From NCBI GenBank assembly GCA_021781795.1, contig JAJXWA010000025.1, positions 1 to 33,326 of the forward strand: DNA of 33,326 nucleotides, read 5' to 3'. Source of the DNA: Acidobacteriota bacterium (lineage in GTDB: Bacteria; Acidobacteriota; Terriglobia; Terriglobales; Acidobacteriaceae). Shown here piece by piece: positions 16,133 through 24,200 of the stretch (positions within the stretch are counted from its first letter, which is position 1; the number at the start of each line of letters is the position of its first letter). Made by a program: the position numbers and the translations under genes. The notes below the pieces were generated by a model. That model did no database searches. It had not been told where the DNA came from and was given only the letters and a program-made list of their open reading frames with translations.

Positions 16133-16996
16133 TTGAACTCCATGAAGCTCGGACTGATTGCCGGGAATGGGCGCTTCCCTTTTCTGCTGCTGGATGCGGC
16201 GCGGGCGCAGGGATTTGCGGTGACGGTGGCGGCAATCCGCGAAGAGACGGACCCGGAAATCAATCATCGCGGAGCAATGGACGAGAAGATCAGCGTGCAT
16301 TGGCTGTCGCTGGGCGAACTGTCGCGGCTGATTGAAATCTTCCACAAGGAAGGTGTGTCGATGGCGGTGATGGCCGGGCAGGTGAAGCATAAGCAGATCT
16401 TCTCGAGCATCCGGCCGGACTGGCGGCTGGCGAAGCTGCTGATGAGCCTGCGAACGCGGAACACGGACATGCTGCTGGGCGCGGTGGCGAAGGTGCTGGG
16501 CGATGAGGGGATTGATCTGATGAGCTCCACGGCTTTTCTGGAGCCGCTGCTGGCGCAGGAGGGCGTGCTGACCGAGCGCGCGCCAGATGAGGACGAGCGC
16601 AAAAACATTGAATATGGGCTGGGCGTGGCCAAGGGCGTAGCGGGGTTCGACATTGGCCAGACGGTGGTGGTGGCGGCGCAGGCCTGCGTGGCCGTGGAAG
16701 CAATGGAGGGCACGGACGCAACGATTGAGCGGGCCGGGGCGCTGATGCGGTCGCTCGAAGAGGAGGCTTCCACCTTAGAGCGCAGACTGACAGTGGTGAA
16801 GGTGGCCAAGCCGAACCAGGACATGCGTTTCGACGTGCCGGTCATCGGGATGAAGACGGTGGAGACGATGATTGCGGCGGGGGCAACGTGTCTTTCGGTG
16901 GAGGCGGGACGGACGCTGCTTTTTGACCGGGACAACATGCTGCGGCGGGCGAGCGAGGCAGGGATTGCCATTGTTGCGGCTGGGCGCGGATACTGA
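16133..16996 (+). CDS. lpxI: UDP-2,3-diacylglucosamine pyrophosphatase LpxI
   Basis: A 287-residue protein of the LpxI (DUF1009) family, which hydrolyses UDP-2,3-diacylglucosamine to lipid X and UMP at the inner membrane face. LpxI is an alternative to LpxH used by alphaproteobacteria and others. It opens with KLGLIAGNGRFPFLLL, has VMAGQVKHKQIF, then FLEPLLAQEGVLTERAPDED, and ends with the conserved QDMRFDVPVIGMKTVE and AGRTLLFDRD. AAGGA at 16123-16127 sits 5 bases before TTG 16133, favouring that start; ATG 16142 gives a protein three residues shorter. It lies 69 bases after lpxA and completes an early lipid A set. Confidence 0.93.
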   Translation: MNSMKLGLIAGNGRFPFLLLDAARAQGFAVTVAAIREETDPEINHRGAMDEKISVHWLSLGELSRLIEIFHKEGVSMAVMAGQVKHKQIFSSIRPDWRLAKLLMSLRTRNTDMLLGAVAKVLGDEGIDLMSSTAFLEPLLAQEGVLTERAPDEDERKNIEYGLGVAKGVAGFDIGQTVVVAAQACVAVEAMEGTDATIERAGALMRSLEEEASTLERRLTVVKVAKPNQDMRFDVPVIGMKTVETMIAAGATCLSVEAGRTLLFDRDNMLRRASEAGIAIVAAGRGY

Positions 16997-17056
16997 TTGC
17001 GAGTACGAATTTGCGTCCCCGGCGCGCGCTGGCGCGTCCGAACAATGGAGGTTCCC

Positions 17057-17596
17057 GTGAAGAAGTTGATGATTCCTGCTGTGGTTGCCGCGATGGCGGC
17101 GGCCCTGTCGATTGGCGTGGCGCGCGCTGCGGATGAAGCCATGCCGAGTGTGGGACAGAAGGCTCCCACGTTTACCCTGCCGTCGCAGACGGGTGAGCCG
17201 ATTGCGTTAAAGAGCTATCGCGGCAAATGGGTGGTTCTGTACTTCTACCCGAAGGACATGACGACGGGCTGCACGATCGAGGCGCATAACTTCCAGCGTG
17301 ATCAGGCGAAGTTTGACGCGGACAACGCGGTCATCCTGGGCGTGAGCGTGGACACGGTGGACAGCCACAAGCAGTTCTGCACGAAGGATGGGCTGACTTT
17401 CCACCTGCTGGCCGACCCGCAGCATAAGGTGGTGGATGAGTACGGCTCGCTGGGCAGCTACATGGGCCTGCAGATCGCCAATCGCAATACCTTTCTGATC
17501 GACCCGCAGGGGAAGATCGTGAAGGAGTGGACGAAGGTGGACCCGACGCACCACTCGGAAGAGGTGCTTGCGGCGATTGCAGAGCTGAAGAAGTAG
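17057..17596 (+). CDS. Exported PrxQ/BCP-type peroxiredoxin
   Basis: A 179-residue thiol peroxidase of the AhpC/TSA-Prx fold that would reduce hydroperoxides. The start is GTG 17057, with GGAGG 5 bases upstream; this places a clean signal peptide at 1-25 (ending ARAAD), so the enzyme acts in the periplasm. The fold begins VGQKAPTFTLPSQTGEP. The peroxidatic Cys72 lies in KDMTTGCTIEA. The second cysteine is Cys108 in HKQFCTKDGL, 36 residues later. This matches PrxQ enzymes whose resolving cysteine is in helix 3, unlike E. coli BCP, which has it 5 residues after the first. It follows lpxI by 60 bases and precedes a strong terminator. Confidence 0.9.
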   Translation: MKKLMIPAVVAAMAAALSIGVARAADEAMPSVGQKAPTFTLPSQTGEPIALKSYRGKWVVLYFYPKDMTTGCTIEAHNFQRDQAKFDADNAVILGVSVDTVDSHKQFCTKDGLTFHLLADPQHKVVDEYGSLGSYMGLQIANRNTFLIDPQGKIVKEWTKVDPTHHSEEVLAAIAELKK

Positions 17597-17612
17597 CAGC
17601 ACAAGCAGACGC

Positions 17613-17643
17613 AAAAAAGCCCGGCGCGATGCCGGGCTTTTTT
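17613..17643. terminator. Bidirectional intrinsic terminator
   Basis: GCCCGGC (17619-17625), loop GCGAT, GCCGGGC (17631-17637), flanked by AAAAAA and TTTTTT. It works on both strands and separates the peroxiredoxin gene (plus) from the histone-like gene (minus), which converge here. Confidence 0.93.
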
Positions 17644-17671
17644 GCTTGCCTTGTACTGCGTGTTGGGGATG

Positions 17672-18283
17672 TTACTTCTTCTTTGCCGCCTTCTTGGCAG
17701 GGGCCTTCTTCTTCGCAACCGCCTTCTTTGCAGGAGCCTTCTTCTTCGCAACTGCCTTCTTGGCGGTAGCCTTCTTTGCTGCTTTCTTAACGGCCAACTT
17801 TTTACCTCGTTTGGTGGTTTTGCTGGCGCGCTTTCCGGCTACAGTCTTCTTGGCTGTTGCCTTTCCGCCCTTAGCGCCAGTGGACTTCTTCTTTGCGGCG
17901 GATTTCTTTGCGGCCTTTTTGGCCACAACCTTTTTCGGGGCTGCCTTCTTTGCGGCTTTCTTCGCAGCCTTTTTCGCTGACTTCTTCGCGGCCTTCTTCG
18001 CCACGGCTTTCTTTGCCGGAGCCTTGCGTGCAGCTTTCTTTGCGGGAGCTTTCTTAGCGGCCTTTGGAGCAGCGGCCGGCTGAGGAGTGGGCACAGCACT
18101 GACGATGATAACGGCCTCCTCTACCACGGCCTCATCCTCATCGTCGTCGGAGGTGGTGAGAATGCCGGCTGCTTCCAGTTCGTCATCCTCTTCGAACATT
18201 TCTTCGTGATCGGAGTCCGTCTCTGCCGGCTCCGCGTCATGGTTGCCGTCGTTCATTGCGTACATCCTGAACACTTCATCCAT
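17672..18283 (-). CDS. Histone H1-like lysine/alanine-rich DNA-binding protein with acidic N terminus
   Basis: A 203-residue protein in two parts. Residues 1 to about 68 are acidic (EEMFEEDDELEAAG, then TSDDDEDEAVVEEA). Residues about 70-203 are almost only Lys, Ala and Pro in short repeats such as AAKKAPAKKAARK and VAKKKAPAKK, the pattern of eukaryotic H1 tails and of bacterial HU-tail or Hc1/AlgP-like proteins. It probably binds DNA without specificity and compacts the nucleoid; the acidic head may tune binding. ATG 18283 has GGAGG 7 bases upstream. Two small hairpins lie directly before the ribosome site. No HU fold is present. The repeats make in-frame length change likely between strains. 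Confidence 0.8.
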   Translation of the reverse strand: MDEVFRMYAMNDGNHDAEPAETDSDHEEMFEEDDELEAAGILTTSDDDEDEAVVEEAVIIVSAVPTPQPAAAPKAAKKAPAKKAARKAPAKKAVAKKAAKKSAKKAAKKAAKKAAPKKVVAKKAAKKSAAKKKSTGAKGGKATAKKTVAGKRASKTTKRGKKLAVKKAAKKATAKKAVAKKKAPAKKAVAKKKAPAKKAAKKK

Positions 18284-18294
18284 CCCATTGCCTC

Positions 18295-18323
18295 CAGCGG
18301 CTCACCGCTGCCCCGATTCGGGG
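18295..18323 (-). promoter_or_regulatory. Tandem hairpins in the leader of the histone-like gene
   Basis: Reading the minus strand, CCCCG-AAT-CGGGG (18311-18323) is directly followed by CAGCGG-TGAG-CCGCTG (18295-18310), whose last base touches the GGAGG ribosome site. Adjacent helices at this place could control ribosome access or stabilise the mRNA. Confidence 0.4.
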
Positions 18324-18355
18324 TCTTGCATCTGCGCAGACTCTCGCGCGCACTC

Positions 18356-18364
18356 ATTCTAGCA
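18356..18364 (-). promoter_or_regulatory. Candidate extended -10 promoter for the histone-like gene
   Basis: On the minus strand TGCTAGAAT forms an extended -10 (TGn plus TAGAAT, five of six consensus bases) about 75 bases before the start codon. No good -35 is seen, which extended -10 promoters tolerate. Confidence 0.35.
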
Positions 18365-18415
18365 ATAGCGTGCACGCAAAAGCTATCAAAACTCAAGCAC
18401 GGAATGCAGAGAGGA

Positions 18416-20293
18416 CTACTTTTGTTTACCGGATGCGGTGGTTGAGGAGGAAGAATGCTTGCGGCGATGCGCGGACGTGGCTGCATGCGCGGGTGCGGAC
18501 TTTGATTTGGACGATGCGCTGGAAGCGGCGGCGCTGTGCTTCGCCGCTGCTCTGGTGCGGGAAGCAGGCGGGTCGCCATGCGACGCTGCAGCGCGAGAGG
18601 ATGCGCGATGGCGCGCGCTGCGCGTGCGAAGGACGCGTGCGGGCTCTGCGACGCGGAGCCTGCGGCCGGGCGCGACGCGGATGCCGCTGAGGTGATTCCA
18701 TGCGCGCAACTGGGCGAGCGAGACGCCGAAGCGATCGGCGATGGAGACGAGCGTATCGCCGCGGCGGGCAGTGTACATCATGGCGCGCGAGGTGGACTCG
18801 GGCGCAGGCGGAACGGGCACGGCGAGCGCTTCGACGCCGTCCAGGCTTTCGTCTGAACTCATCTGATTCGCAGCGGCAAGATCGGCGACGGAGACATGGA
18901 AGCTGCTGGCAACCGATTCCATCGTGTCGCCTGGCGCGACGCGATGATAACGCCAGGCATTGCGCTTGTCCTCGGGAATAGCGGCGATGCGCTGCTGGAA
19001 GAGATCGGCTGCGCCTGCGGGCAGATGCAGATCGAAGCTGGTATCCGGCGGCGTGGTGAAGCGGAGCAGGCTGGGATTGAGGGCCATCAGCTCATCGACG
19101 GGCGCGTCGACGAGGTCGGAGACGAGGCGGAGATCGACGGAGTAGTTCAAGGTGACGGTGTCGGTGAGGACGGGAGGATCGAGCGTGATTTCATCGAAGC
19201 CGTACTGTGTGGGGTGGTTGGCGATGATGATGGCGGCGAGAATCTCCGGCACGTAGTTTTCGGTTTCATGGGGCAGCTCATGACGTTTGTAGAGCTCCCA
19301 GAAATCGCCGTAGCCGGTGCGCTGGACAGCGCGCTGGATGTTGCCCGCGCCGTGGTCATACGCGGCCATGGCGAGATACCAGTCGCCGAGCTGGTTATAG
19401 AGGAACTTCATGTAGCGGGCGTAGGCGCGCGTGGATTTCTCCGGATCGAATCGCTCGTCCACGTAGCGGGTGCGGCTGAGGCCGTAGTCGCCGTAGGGCA
19501 TGAACTGCCACATGCCACCCGCGCCCGATGCGCGATTGACGGCGCGCGGTTGAAAGCCGGATTCGGCGACGGCGAGATAGATGAGATCCTGCGGCACGCC
19601 CTCTTCTGACATCACGTGCTGAATCATGCTGCGGTAGCGGCCGGCACGCTGAAAGGAGTGGAGGAGCGTGTTGTGGCCCTTTTGGGTATAAGCGAAGAAG
19701 TTGATGAAGGCAGCCACGTAGTCGTTCATCACGAGAGGAAGATCGGACTTGGTGGTGGCGAGATCGGCACGCGCTTTGGCGAGGAGATTGGGATTGACGG
19801 CGAAGGTGACGTCGCTGGCCACATCGCCGGGCGTGGGTTCGACGACGGGCGCAAAGCCATTGCCCTGCTTGAGGGCCTCCATTTCGAGGGCGTTGACGGA
19901 ATCGACGATGCGGTCGAACTCGTCCTGCAACTGCGGATCGCTTTTGATGTCGATGCCGCTTGAGAGCATGAGATCGACGGCGCGGTCGAATGCGGCCTTG
20001 GCTTCGACGAGATTGCCTTTGCGGTAGTCTGCCTGGCCGGCGGTGAAGGACTTTTCAACATTGGCGATGAGCGCCTGCACGCGCTGCTGCTGCAGGGTTT
20101 GCGCCTGCTTTGCTTTTGCGGCGGCGGCCTCGGCAGCCTGTTGCTGGGGCGTTGGAAGCGCGGGCGCGACGGCCTGGGGCGCAGGAGCGGCGGGCTTGCG
20201 GCTCGATGGCGCGCAGCCTGCGAGAGACAGCACGAGGGCTGCAACAACGAAGAACCGGGATGAAATTCTGCTTATGCGCAAGGTGATGAACAT
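18416..20293 (-). CDS. mltD: MltD-like membrane-bound lytic murein transglycosylase with two LysM domains
   Basis: A 625-residue lipoprotein that cleaves peptidoglycan glycan strands to 1,6-anhydro-muropeptides. Its signal peptide ends in a lipobox LAGC with Cys27, so it should be anchored in a membrane. An alanine-rich helical region (40-150) precedes the SLT domain (about 220-335). That domain carries catalytic Glu244 in AVAESGFQPRAVN, then GGMWQFMP and AYDHGAGNIQ (family usually AYNxGxGN). LysM domains lie at about 448-492 and 506-549 (GDTLVSIADRFGVSLAQLRAWN). The last 75 residues are basic, serine- and alanine-rich. I chose ATG 20293 because of the signal peptide; the frame stays open far upstream, across lepA. 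It is divergent from lepA. Confidence 0.9.
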   Translation of the reverse strand: MFITLRISRISSRFFVVAALVLSLAGCAPSSRKPAAPAPQAVAPALPTPQQQAAEAAAAKAKQAQTLQQQRVQALIANVEKSFTAGQADYRKGNLVEAKAAFDRAVDLMLSSGIDIKSDPQLQDEFDRIVDSVNALEMEALKQGNGFAPVVEPTPGDVASDVTFAVNPNLLAKARADLATTKSDLPLVMNDYVAAFINFFAYTQKGHNTLLHSFQRAGRYRSMIQHVMSEEGVPQDLIYLAVAESGFQPRAVNRASGAGGMWQFMPYGDYGLSRTRYVDERFDPEKSTRAYARYMKFLYNQLGDWYLAMAAYDHGAGNIQRAVQRTGYGDFWELYKRHELPHETENYVPEILAAIIIANHPTQYGFDEITLDPPVLTDTVTLNYSVDLRLVSDLVDAPVDELMALNPSLLRFTTPPDTSFDLHLPAGAADLFQQRIAAIPEDKRNAWRYHRVAPGDTMESVASSFHVSVADLAAANQMSSDESLDGVEALAVPVPPAPESTSRAMMYTARRGDTLVSIADRFGVSLAQLRAWNHLSGIRVAPGRRLRVAEPARVLRTRSARHRASSRAAASHGDPPASRTRAAAKHSAAASSASSKSKSAPAHAATSAHRRKHSSSSTTASGKQK

Positions 20294-20435
20294 CTCTGGC
20301 AGCCTGCGCACAAGGCGGGCTGACGGGTGTTGAACGCGGGGTGCATGCCGCCGTGTTCTGCTATTGCGATGATAAGCTATGACGTGGAGGCAATGTGCGC
20401 TGGATGGCGCATTTCGCTTTCTTCTCCGACCTCTC

Positions 20436-22247
20436 ATGGACGCACGCTTCCTACGCAATTTCGCGATTATTGCCCACATTGACCACGGCAAGTCGACGTT
20501 GAGCGACCGCCTGCTGGAGCTGACCGGCGCGGTGGCCCAGCGCGAGATGCAGGCGCAGATTCTGGACGCGATGGATCTGGAGCGCGAGCGGGGCATCACG
20601 ATCAAGGCGCACGCCGTGCGCATGATGTACAAGGCAAAAGACGGCAACACGTATCAACTGAACCTGATCGACACGCCGGGACATGTGGACTTCAGCTATG
20701 AGGTGTCGCGGTCGCTCTCATCGTGCGAGGGCGCGCTGCTGGTGGTGGATGCCAGCCAGGGCGTGGAAGCGCAGACACTGGCGAATGCGTATCTCGCGAT
20801 TCATCACGGGCTTGAAATCATCCCGGTCATCAATAAGATCGATCTGCCTTCCGCCGATATTCTGCGCACGCAGGAGGCGATCGAGCAGGCTGTAGGATTG
20901 GACGCGACGGACGCCATCCCGGTGAGCGCAAAGACGGGCCAGGGCGTGGAAGATGTGCTGGAAGCGATTGTGCACCGGCTGCCGCCACCGAAGGGCGACC
21001 CCGATGCGCCGCTGCAGGCGCTCATCTTCGACTCGTGGTTCGATGCGTATCGCGGCGTGATTGTGCTGGTGCGCGTGATGCAGGGGACGATGCGCAAAGG
21101 GCAGCGCATTCGGCTGATGTCCAACGGGAAGGCGTTCGATATTGATTCGATGGGCGTGCTGATGCCCAAGCCGGTGGAGATTGGCGAGTTGATCGCTGGC
21201 GAAGTGGGATTCTTTGCGGCCACGATCAAGAATGTCGCAGACACCAAGATCGGCGACACGGTGACCGACGATGCGCAGCCCGCAGCCGAACAGCTACCAG
21301 GCTTTGAAGACATCAAGCCGATGGTCTTTTCCGGCCTGTACACGGTGGACTCGCACGAGCACACGCTGCTGCGCGACGCGCTGGAGAAGCTGCGGCTGAA
21401 TGATTCGTCGTTCTTCTTTGAGCCGGAGAGTTCGGCGGCGCTGGGATTCGGCTTCCGCTGCGGGTTTCTTGGTCTGCTGCACATGGAGATAATTCAGGAG
21501 CGGCTGGAGCGCGAGTACGAGCTGGACCTGATTACGACAGCGCCGGGCGTGCGGTATCACATCACGCTGACGGACGGCAGCACGGTGGAGGTGGACAACC
21601 CCTCGCGCTGGCCCGAGCCGACGAATATCGAGACAATCCGCGAGCCGGTGATTCAGGCGAAGATTCTGACCAACGAGGAGTACGTGGGCGGGATTCTGAA
21701 GCTGGTGGAAGAGAAGCGCGGCAGGCAGATCAACTTTGAGTATGTGACGCCGACGCGCGTGATGCTGACGTATGAGCTGCCGCTGAACGAAATCGTGCTG
21801 GACTTCTATGACCGGCTGAAGTCGATCTCACGCGGGTATGCGTCGCTGGACTACCAGCTTGCCGGAGAGTGGGAATCGCCAATGGTGAAGATGGACATCC
21901 TGGTGTCGGGCGAGCCGGTGGATGCGCTGTCGATTATCGTGCACCGCGACTTTGCCTATGAGCGCGGCAAGGCGCTGGTGTCGAAGATGCGGGAGCTGAT
22001 CCCGAGGCAGCAGTTTGAAGTGGCGATCCAGGCGGCGATCGGGTCGAAGATTGTGGCCCGCGAAACGGTGAGCGCGCTGCGCAAGAACGTGCTGGCGAAG
22101 TGCTACGGCGGCGACATCAGCCGCAAGCGCAAGCTGCTGGAAAAGCAGAAGGAAGGCAAGAAGCGTATGAAGCGGATTGGGAAGGTGGACATTCCGCAGG
22201 AGGCGTTTCTGGCCGTGCTGCGCGTCGGGGAAGATCAGCCGAAGTAA
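20436..22247 (+). CDS. lepA: Elongation factor 4 (LepA), ribosome-associated GTPase
   Basis: A 603-residue translation GTPase that acts on the ribosome in initiation or back-translocation. The G domain has AHIDHGKST (P loop), the switch region after [16 protein letters not shown] and NKIDLPSAD. The LepA-specific C-terminal domain is basic ([20 protein letters not shown]). The length is standard (about 600). ATG 20436 gives [14 protein letters not shown], matching the family N terminus; the open frame upstream to 20379 adds nothing conserved. It is divergent from mltD with about 140 bases between. Confidence 0.97.
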   Translation: MDARFLRNFAIIAHIDHGKSTLSDRLLELTGAVAQREMQAQILDAMDLERERGITIKAHAVRMMYKAKDGNTYQLNLIDTPGHVDFSYEVSRSLSSCEGALLVVDASQGVEAQTLANAYLAIHHGLEIIPVINKIDLPSADILRTQEAIEQAVGLDATDAIPVSAKTGQGVEDVLEAIVHRLPPPKGDPDAPLQALIFDSWFDAYRGVIVLVRVMQGTMRKGQRIRLMSNGKAFDIDSMGVLMPKPVEIGELIAGEVGFFAATIKNVADTKIGDTVTDDAQPAAEQLPGFEDIKPMVFSGLYTVDSHEHTLLRDALEKLRLNDSSFFFEPESSAALGFGFRCGFLGLLHMEIIQERLEREYELDLITTAPGVRYHITLTDGSTVEVDNPSRWPEPTNIETIREPVIQAKILTNEEYVGGILKLVEEKRGRQINFEYVTPTRVMLTYELPLNEIVLDFYDRLKSISRGYASLDYQLAGEWESPMVKMDILVSGEPVDALSIIVHRDFAYERGKALVSKMRELIPRQQFEVAIQAAIGSKIVARETVSALRKNVLAKCYGGDISRKRKLLEKQKEGKKRMKRIGKVDIPQEAFLAVLRVGEDQPK

Positions 22248-22379
22248 CGTTAAACCTGAGCCGGCAGTGTACTTTCGTCACACAATTTTCATCTTGGACT
22301 GTGGAAAGCTGCGAAAGCAGGTCAGACAGCGGGTTGGATGCGACGCGGCTGCTCCATGGGGCTCAGCGTGGCAGAGCAT

Positions 22380-22491
22380 TATTGAAAATAAATGAGTTAT
22401 TCCGATTAGCAAAGAGTCTTGAAACTTGGCAAGTGGATAAGTGCGGATTTTCTGGCGCAAAGCGGCTTCGCCTTCCACAGTTTTTTCCACA
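22380..22491. other. AT-rich stretch next to DnaA-box-like motifs
   Basis: Between lepA and the terminal Skp gene lies an AT-rich run (about 22380-22425) in otherwise GC-rich DNA. It is followed by three sequences close to the DnaA box TTATCCACA: TTATCCACT on the minus strand (22432-22440), CTTCCACAG (22472-22480) and TTTTCCACA (22483-22491). No gene is seen in 22248-22565. The grouping resembles a DnaA-binding region, but three imperfect boxes could be chance. Confidence 0.3.
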
Positions 22492-22501
22492 GGAGATCTG
22501 C

Positions 22502-22537
22502 AAAAACGCCAAGGCCCCCGCAGTGCGGAGGCCCTGG
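22502..22537 (-). terminator. Intrinsic terminator after the distal Skp gene
   Basis: On the minus strand a 13-bp stem with two wobble pairs (CCAGGGCCTCCGC with GCGGGGGCCTTGG, loop ACT) is followed by CGTTTTTG. It starts 28 bases after the Skp stop codon. Confidence 0.85.
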
Positions 22538-22565
22538 AATGCGTGCTGGGTAGAGCCGATGCGGG

Positions 22566-23198
22566 CTAGTGAGCGGCCGGGGCCTTGGGCGCCGGGCTGG
22601 GAGCCGAAAGGCCAGGCTCTGCGGCGGCCGGAGGCGCGGGGACACCGGACTTGAGGTTGTACGCACCGATGATGTCCTTGGTGATGTTGGTGGACTCGGC
22701 GGCATAGAGGACCGGGCTCTGCTGCTGCGAGAAGTCGAGCACGAGGGTATAGCCGTGCTGCTTCACGTAGTCATTGAGAACGTCATAGACCTTGGAGGCG
22801 AGGGTGTTGTACATCTCCTGCATCTCCTGCTGCATGTCGTTCTGGGCATCTTCTGCGGAGCGCTGAAGCTGCTTTTCCTTGTCGTCGATGGTGCGGGTCT
22901 TCTCCGCGCGGGCGGCGTCCGTGAGGGTGCTGCCCTGGGTCTGGAGCTGCTTTTTGAGGGTGTCGATCTCGTCGCTGAGCGTCTTGAGCTGCTGGCGCTT
23001 GGGGTCGTACTTCTTCTGGAGGTCGGCGAAGTTGCGCTGGCCCTCATTGGTTTGAGCCACGGCCACCTGGAAGGCGATGACGGCGATCTTGGCGGGACCG
23101 GGCTGCGCGGCGGCGGCAGGCGCGGCCGGAGTCTGAGCTGCGGCGGTCAGGCAGAGGCCCGACGCCAGTGTCATTACGAGTGCTACAGAGCGCTTCAT
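22566..23198 (-). CDS. Skp/OmpH family periplasmic chaperone, second copy
   Basis: A 210-residue exported protein. A signal peptide (1 to about 22, ending TAAAQ) is followed by an Ala/Pro linker, a beta strand (KIAVIAFQVAVAQTNEG) and a long charged coiled-coil (DLQKKYDPKRQQLKTL to MQQEMQEMYN). The return strand YTLVLDFSQQQSPVLYA matches the Skp core, which holds unfolded outer membrane proteins on the way to BamA. An Ala/Pro tail ends it. It is clearly paralogous to the gene at 23522-24139. ATG 23198 is 12 bases from GGAG; an ATT two codons upstream is better spaced but a rare start. A terminator lies between the two paralogues, so this copy probably has its own promoter within about 23200-23456. 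Confidence 0.85.
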   Translation of the reverse strand: MKRSVALVMTLASGLCLTAAAQTPAAPAAAAQPGPAKIAVIAFQVAVAQTNEGQRNFADLQKKYDPKRQQLKTLSDEIDTLKKQLQTQGSTLTDAARAEKTRTIDDKEKQLQRSAEDAQNDMQQEMQEMYNTLASKVYDVLNDYVKQHGYTLVLDFSQQQSPVLYAAESTNITKDIIGAYNLKSGVPAPPAAAEPGLSAPSPAPKAPAAH

Positions 23199-23456
23199 GC
23201 GAATGGAAAACTCCTTCAGAATTCCTGTGTGGCTGCTCACGGCTGCGCCGGAAGGCAAGCCTGTGCCTCCTGACAAACCTCTCGGCTTTCCTTTAAGGGA
23301 GCCCCGCTGGAACGACGCGGAGACAGGAAAAGACGCGGATGGAGACATCAGCAGGAACTAGAAGGATTATAGGGGGGCGGAATGGGTGCGTCAAACCCCG
23401 CGGGGTGCGCCAGGAGGCTGTGGAAGAAGGCGTGCGGGCGGGCACGGACGGGCATG

Positions 23457-23495
23457 AAAAAGGCCTGAGCCGCGGCGTGCGGAGGCTCAGGCCTT
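23457..23495 (-). terminator. Intrinsic terminator between the two Skp genes
   Basis: On the minus strand AAGGCCTGAGCC pairs over 12 bases with GGCTCAGGCCTT around a 12-base loop, followed by TTTTT. It should end the bamA-skp transcript before the second skp copy. Confidence 0.88.
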
Positions 23496-23521
23496 GTGCA
23501 GAAAAACGGGCTGGGATGGGA

Positions 23522-24139
23522 TCAGTGCGTAGCCGGGTGGCTGGCGGAGCCAGAGCCTGCAGGCCGGGCCGCAGCGGGCCGGGGCGCAGCGGCCGCAGCG
23601 GGGGCGGGCACGCCGGATTTGGTGTTGTAGTCATCGACGAAGGATTGGGTGATGTCTGTGGCCTGCGTAGCCCAGAGGACGACGGGCGTCTGCTGGCGGC
23701 CACCGTCGAGCACGAGCGTGTAGCCCTGCTTCTGGGAGTAGGCGATCAACTCTGTTCCCATTTTTTCAGCAATGACGCCGAAGTCCTTCTCGATTTCGGC
23801 CTGAAAATCGTTCTGTGCTTCCTTCGCCGAGCGATCGAACGCCTTTTGTTTTTCGTCGATGGTGCGGGAGCGACTGGCGCGCTCGGCCTCGGTGAGGGTG
23901 GTGGAGTCGAGCTGCTTTTTCAGGCTTCCGATCTCGTCGCTTTCCGCCTTGAGCTGGTCGCGGCGGGGGGCGTACTTCTTCTGCAGATCAGCGAAGCTGC
24001 GCTGAAACTCATTGGTCTGCGCGACGGCCTGCTGGAAGGCGACGACCGCGACTTTAGATGCCGGCGCCGGGGCTTGTGCCGCTACGGCAAAGGGCAGGCC
24101 GGCACAGAGGGCCGCGGCGAGGATGGCTGGGACTTTCAT
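23522..24139 (-). CDS. skp: Skp/OmpH family periplasmic chaperone, first copy (next to bamA)
   Basis: A 205-residue exported protein. Its signal peptide (1 to about 21, ending FAVAAQ) is followed by SKVAVVAFQQAVAQTNEFQR, a coiled-coil (FADLQKKYAPRRDQLKAE to AEIEKDFGVIAEKM), the strand YTLVLDGGRQQTPVVLWA, DITQSFVDDYN, and a Pro/Ala tail. It would shuttle unfolded outer membrane proteins through the periplasm. It lies 61 bases downstream of bamA on the same strand, the conserved bamA-skp order. AAGGAG lies 10 bases before ATG 24139. Compared with its paralogue the helical arm is of similar length and the two share the FADLQKKY and TNxxQR motifs. Confidence 0.88.
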   Translation of the reverse strand: MKVPAILAAALCAGLPFAVAAQAPAPASKVAVVAFQQAVAQTNEFQRSFADLQKKYAPRRDQLKAESDEIGSLKKQLDSTTLTEAERASRSRTIDEKQKAFDRSAKEAQNDFQAEIEKDFGVIAEKMGTELIAYSQKQGYTLVLDGGRQQTPVVLWATQATDITQSFVDDYNTKSGVPAPAAAAAPRPAAARPAGSGSASHPATH

Positions 24140-24200
24140 TGAGGTGAAGCTCCTTTGGTGATGCCGGGGGCGCGTTGCGCCCCCGGCAGGAAGGTGGATG

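Noticed and set aside
16264..17169. 301-residue minus-strand frame opposite lpxI
   Set aside because: Serine/alanine-rich complement of the conserved LpxI frame; no protein family features.
17672..18080. Repeats in the Lys/Ala gene as a possible CRISPR or tandem-repeat locus
   Set aside because: The repetition comes from degenerate AAKK/APAKK codons within one open frame; there are no regular spacers. No CRISPR array was seen anywhere in the window.
20294..20650. N-terminal extension of the mltD frame
   Set aside because: It runs antisense over the lepA start and precedes a clean lipoprotein signal peptide, so the start at 20293 is better.
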